Shown here: one piece after another, positions 62,846 through 64,000 of the stretch
Position numbering within the stretch: the first letter of the stretch is position 1
Layout of the letters: each line of letters opens with the position of its first letter
Assembly (NCBI RefSeq): GCF_900119895.1
Contig: NZ_FQLR01000002.1
Location: 90,181 to 154,180, forward strand
Source: Collinsella phocaeensis
GTDB taxonomy: Bacteria; Actinomycetota; Coriobacteriia; Coriobacteriales; Coriobacteriaceae
DNA length: 64,000 nucleotides
Reading direction: 5' to 3'
Program-made: the position numbers and the translations under genes
Notes under the pieces: generated by a model
Seen by the model: only the letters and a program-made list of their open reading frames with translations
Database searches by the model: none
Told to the model about the DNA's origin: nothing

Positions 62846-63748
62846 TCATTTACAGGCCAGCAGGCAGCGCATAGCGTTAACCCAGCCGTCGACGATTCGT
62901 CCGCGCGTGACGAAGGCGTTGTCATGCGACACGAGGAACTCCTCCGCCCCCGGGTCTCGCAGGCCGTTTTCAACGAGGAAGAAGACGCTCGTGTAATCCG
63001 CCATGAGGAAATCCGACGACGCGTCGCCGATGGAAAGCGTCTCTCCCGGGTCGATTCCCCGGAGCTCGCAGAATCGCTCGATACCTCGACCTTTGTTGAG
63101 ACCGAGCGGGCTGATGTTGAACGCTCTACCGCGAACGCCTTCAGGCAGTTCAAGGGTCGTGGGGGCAGAGATGTAGCCCAAGAACCCGTTATCGCTCCAT
63201 TCGAGCTCGGCGCCGGATGCACGGATGATCTCTCGAGCCTCCTCATCGGGAATCTCACCGCGGAGTCCCACCGTGACCTCGCGATACTTATAGCCCGTAG
63301 ACATATCGTTATGGTATTCAAGCAAGCCGGGCCAACGGGTAGAGAAGGCATCGAGAATCCCCGTGGCCTCGATGCATTCATGCGGCGTATAGCCCCAGGC
63401 GGGATTGTACGGCATGTCGGCGCAGAAATACTCCCAGCGGTTGTCCGAGCGATCGACCATAAGCAAGCCGCCCATTTCCGCAATATAGGAGTTGAAGCCG
63501 AAGATACGAGAATCCTCGTGCATCATAGACCTGTTCCGTCCGGAGCAGGGGATGATCTCGATACCCGCCCGTTTAAGATCAAGAACGGTGGATACGAGGT
63601 CGAGACTCGCCTCGCCCGAGGCGTCAGCAAGCGCGCAGGAACCGGGAGCAAGCATCGTTCCATCGAGGTCGGTAAAGATGTACTTGACGCGAGCAAGGCG
63701 AGCAGCGAGCTCATCAGAGGGCTCGACAGGGAGAACGGGACAACCCAT
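62846..63748 (-). CDS. HAD-superfamily (Cof-type) hydrolase
   Basis: A 300-residue phosphatase. FTDLDGTMLAPGS carries the nucleophile DxD, PCSGRNR is motif II and LSIGDASSDFLMADYT is the metal motif. A Cof-type C2B cap lies between about residues 90 and 220. Probably a sugar-phosphate phosphatase. AAGGAG precedes the ATG. It heads the murI-rph-rdgB-dtd group. Confidence 0.85.
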   Translation of the reverse strand: MGCPVLPVEPSDELAARLARVKYIFTDLDGTMLAPGSCALADASGEASLDLVSTVLDLKRAGIEIIPCSGRNRSMMHEDSRIFGFNSYIAEMGGLLMVDRSDNRWEYFCADMPYNPAWGYTPHECIEATGILDAFSTRWPGLLEYHNDMSTGYKYREVTVGLRGEIPDEEAREIIRASGAELEWSDNGFLGYISAPTTLELPEGVRGRAFNISPLGLNKGRGIERFCELRGIDPGETLSIGDASSDFLMADYTSVFFLVENGLRDPGAEEFLVSHDNAFVTRGRIVDGWVNAMRCLLACK

Positions 63749-63886
63749 GCTCTCAACTCCTTGATATACGACAGGATTGAGTATAACGGCCTTATTGTAC
63801 CGTTCGGATTATGCGTCACCGAAACATGCGAACGAGTCGGACCAGCACTACATATTTACGCTCTGCTTGACCCCTTTAAACGCGAA

Positions 63887-63916
63887 GAGGCCCCCGCGGT
63901 CTCCCGCGGGGGCCTC
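63887..63916 (-). terminator. Terminator of the rRNA operon
   Basis: A perfect 13-bp stem (63887-63899 with 63904-63916) and 4-base loop just after the 5S 3' end. Reading leftward it is followed by ttcgcgttt. Confidence 0.75.
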
Positions 63917-63935
63917 CCCGACCGAAACGCCGTCC

Positions 63936-64000
63936 ACCGGTCAGCGGCGCCCTGCTCTCCCACGGGCTTGCCCCGCAGTACCATCGGCGCGGTGCGGCTT
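63936..64000 (-). rRNA. rrf: 5S ribosomal RNA, 3' part (cut by the window edge)
   Basis: Read leftward the sequence is GCGCCGATGGTACTGCGGGG, then GTGGGAGAGCAGGGCGCCGC. This is the conserved 3' half of 5S rRNA (GATGGTA, GGGAGAG, GCCGC). The exact 3' end is uncertain by a few bases. The 5' half and any 23S and 16S genes lie beyond the window. Confidence 0.85.

Overview
The window is a high-GC bacterial chromosome segment with dense genes. Most of the first half and nearly all of the second half is read from the minus strand. The gene set and style point to the actinobacterial class Coriobacteriia, most likely a Collinsella/Olsenella-type gut organism. The clues are a single-chain 1282-residue PurL, a large STAND-SARP regulator, dispersed 33-bp palindrome-ended repeats with a gacaggcac core, OmpR-type two-component pairs and a CpsBCD phosphoregulation trio. 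The taxon is an inference; no 16S rRNA is in view.

Layout. 1-5.3 kb: a MacB-like ABC exporter, an AI-2E-type permease, then a 223-bp MITE-like element with 37-bp inverted ends. 5.3-10 kb: a complete dlt operon (dltA-B-C-X-D), including an easily missed DltX-like small gene. 10.5-14.3 kb: purL with a strong terminator, followed by three copies of the 33-bp repeat. 14.7-19.2 kb: an ECF sigma factor coupled to a membrane protein and an ABC-2 exporter. 19.37-20.89 kb: an IS110-family (IS1111-like) insertion sequence with 17-bp inverted repeats and a long 3' non-coding end that probably encodes its guide RNA. 21-28.2 kb: small accessory genes (Nim-like flavoprotein, TetR/MFS pair with twin operators, methyltransferase, a frameshifted B3/B4 gene, a mismatch glycosylase, MerR and GNAT), mixed with more repeat copies. 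28.3-34.8 kb: an eight-gene operon plus a divergent GntR regulator, encoding an uncharacterised membrane system (DUF4310/DUF4311/DUF4312/SFCGS/PRD) together with an amidohydrolase, a PLP lyase and a KDPG-type aldolase. 34.9-43.5 kb: pflA, tmRNA (ssrA), an MFS carrier, a PFL-family protein, YhbY and a 1005-residue SARP-like regulator. 43.9-51.2 kb: amino-sugar genes (nagB, EIIA-Glc, glmM), rplM-rpsI, a patatin and htpG. 51.4-59.7 kb: a CpsBCD-type trio, two two-component systems, an orphan pstB and a lipoprotein. 59.9-63.7 kb: dtd-rdgB-rph-murI-HAD housekeeping genes. The window ends inside a 5S rRNA gene, with the terminator of its rrn operon.

How genes work together. The dlt genes D-alanylate teichoic-acid-like polymers. 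The 28-34 kb operon looks like an uptake-plus-catabolism unit for an acylated amino-sugar acid: deacylation, ammonia elimination, then aldol cleavage to pyruvate and a triose phosphate. No kinase is present, so its unknown membrane proteins may import and phosphorylate the substrate together. This is the best candidate for a biologically undescribed system here. Starts were chosen from ribosome-binding sites wherever the longest open frame was implausible. All family names come from reading motifs, not from a database search.
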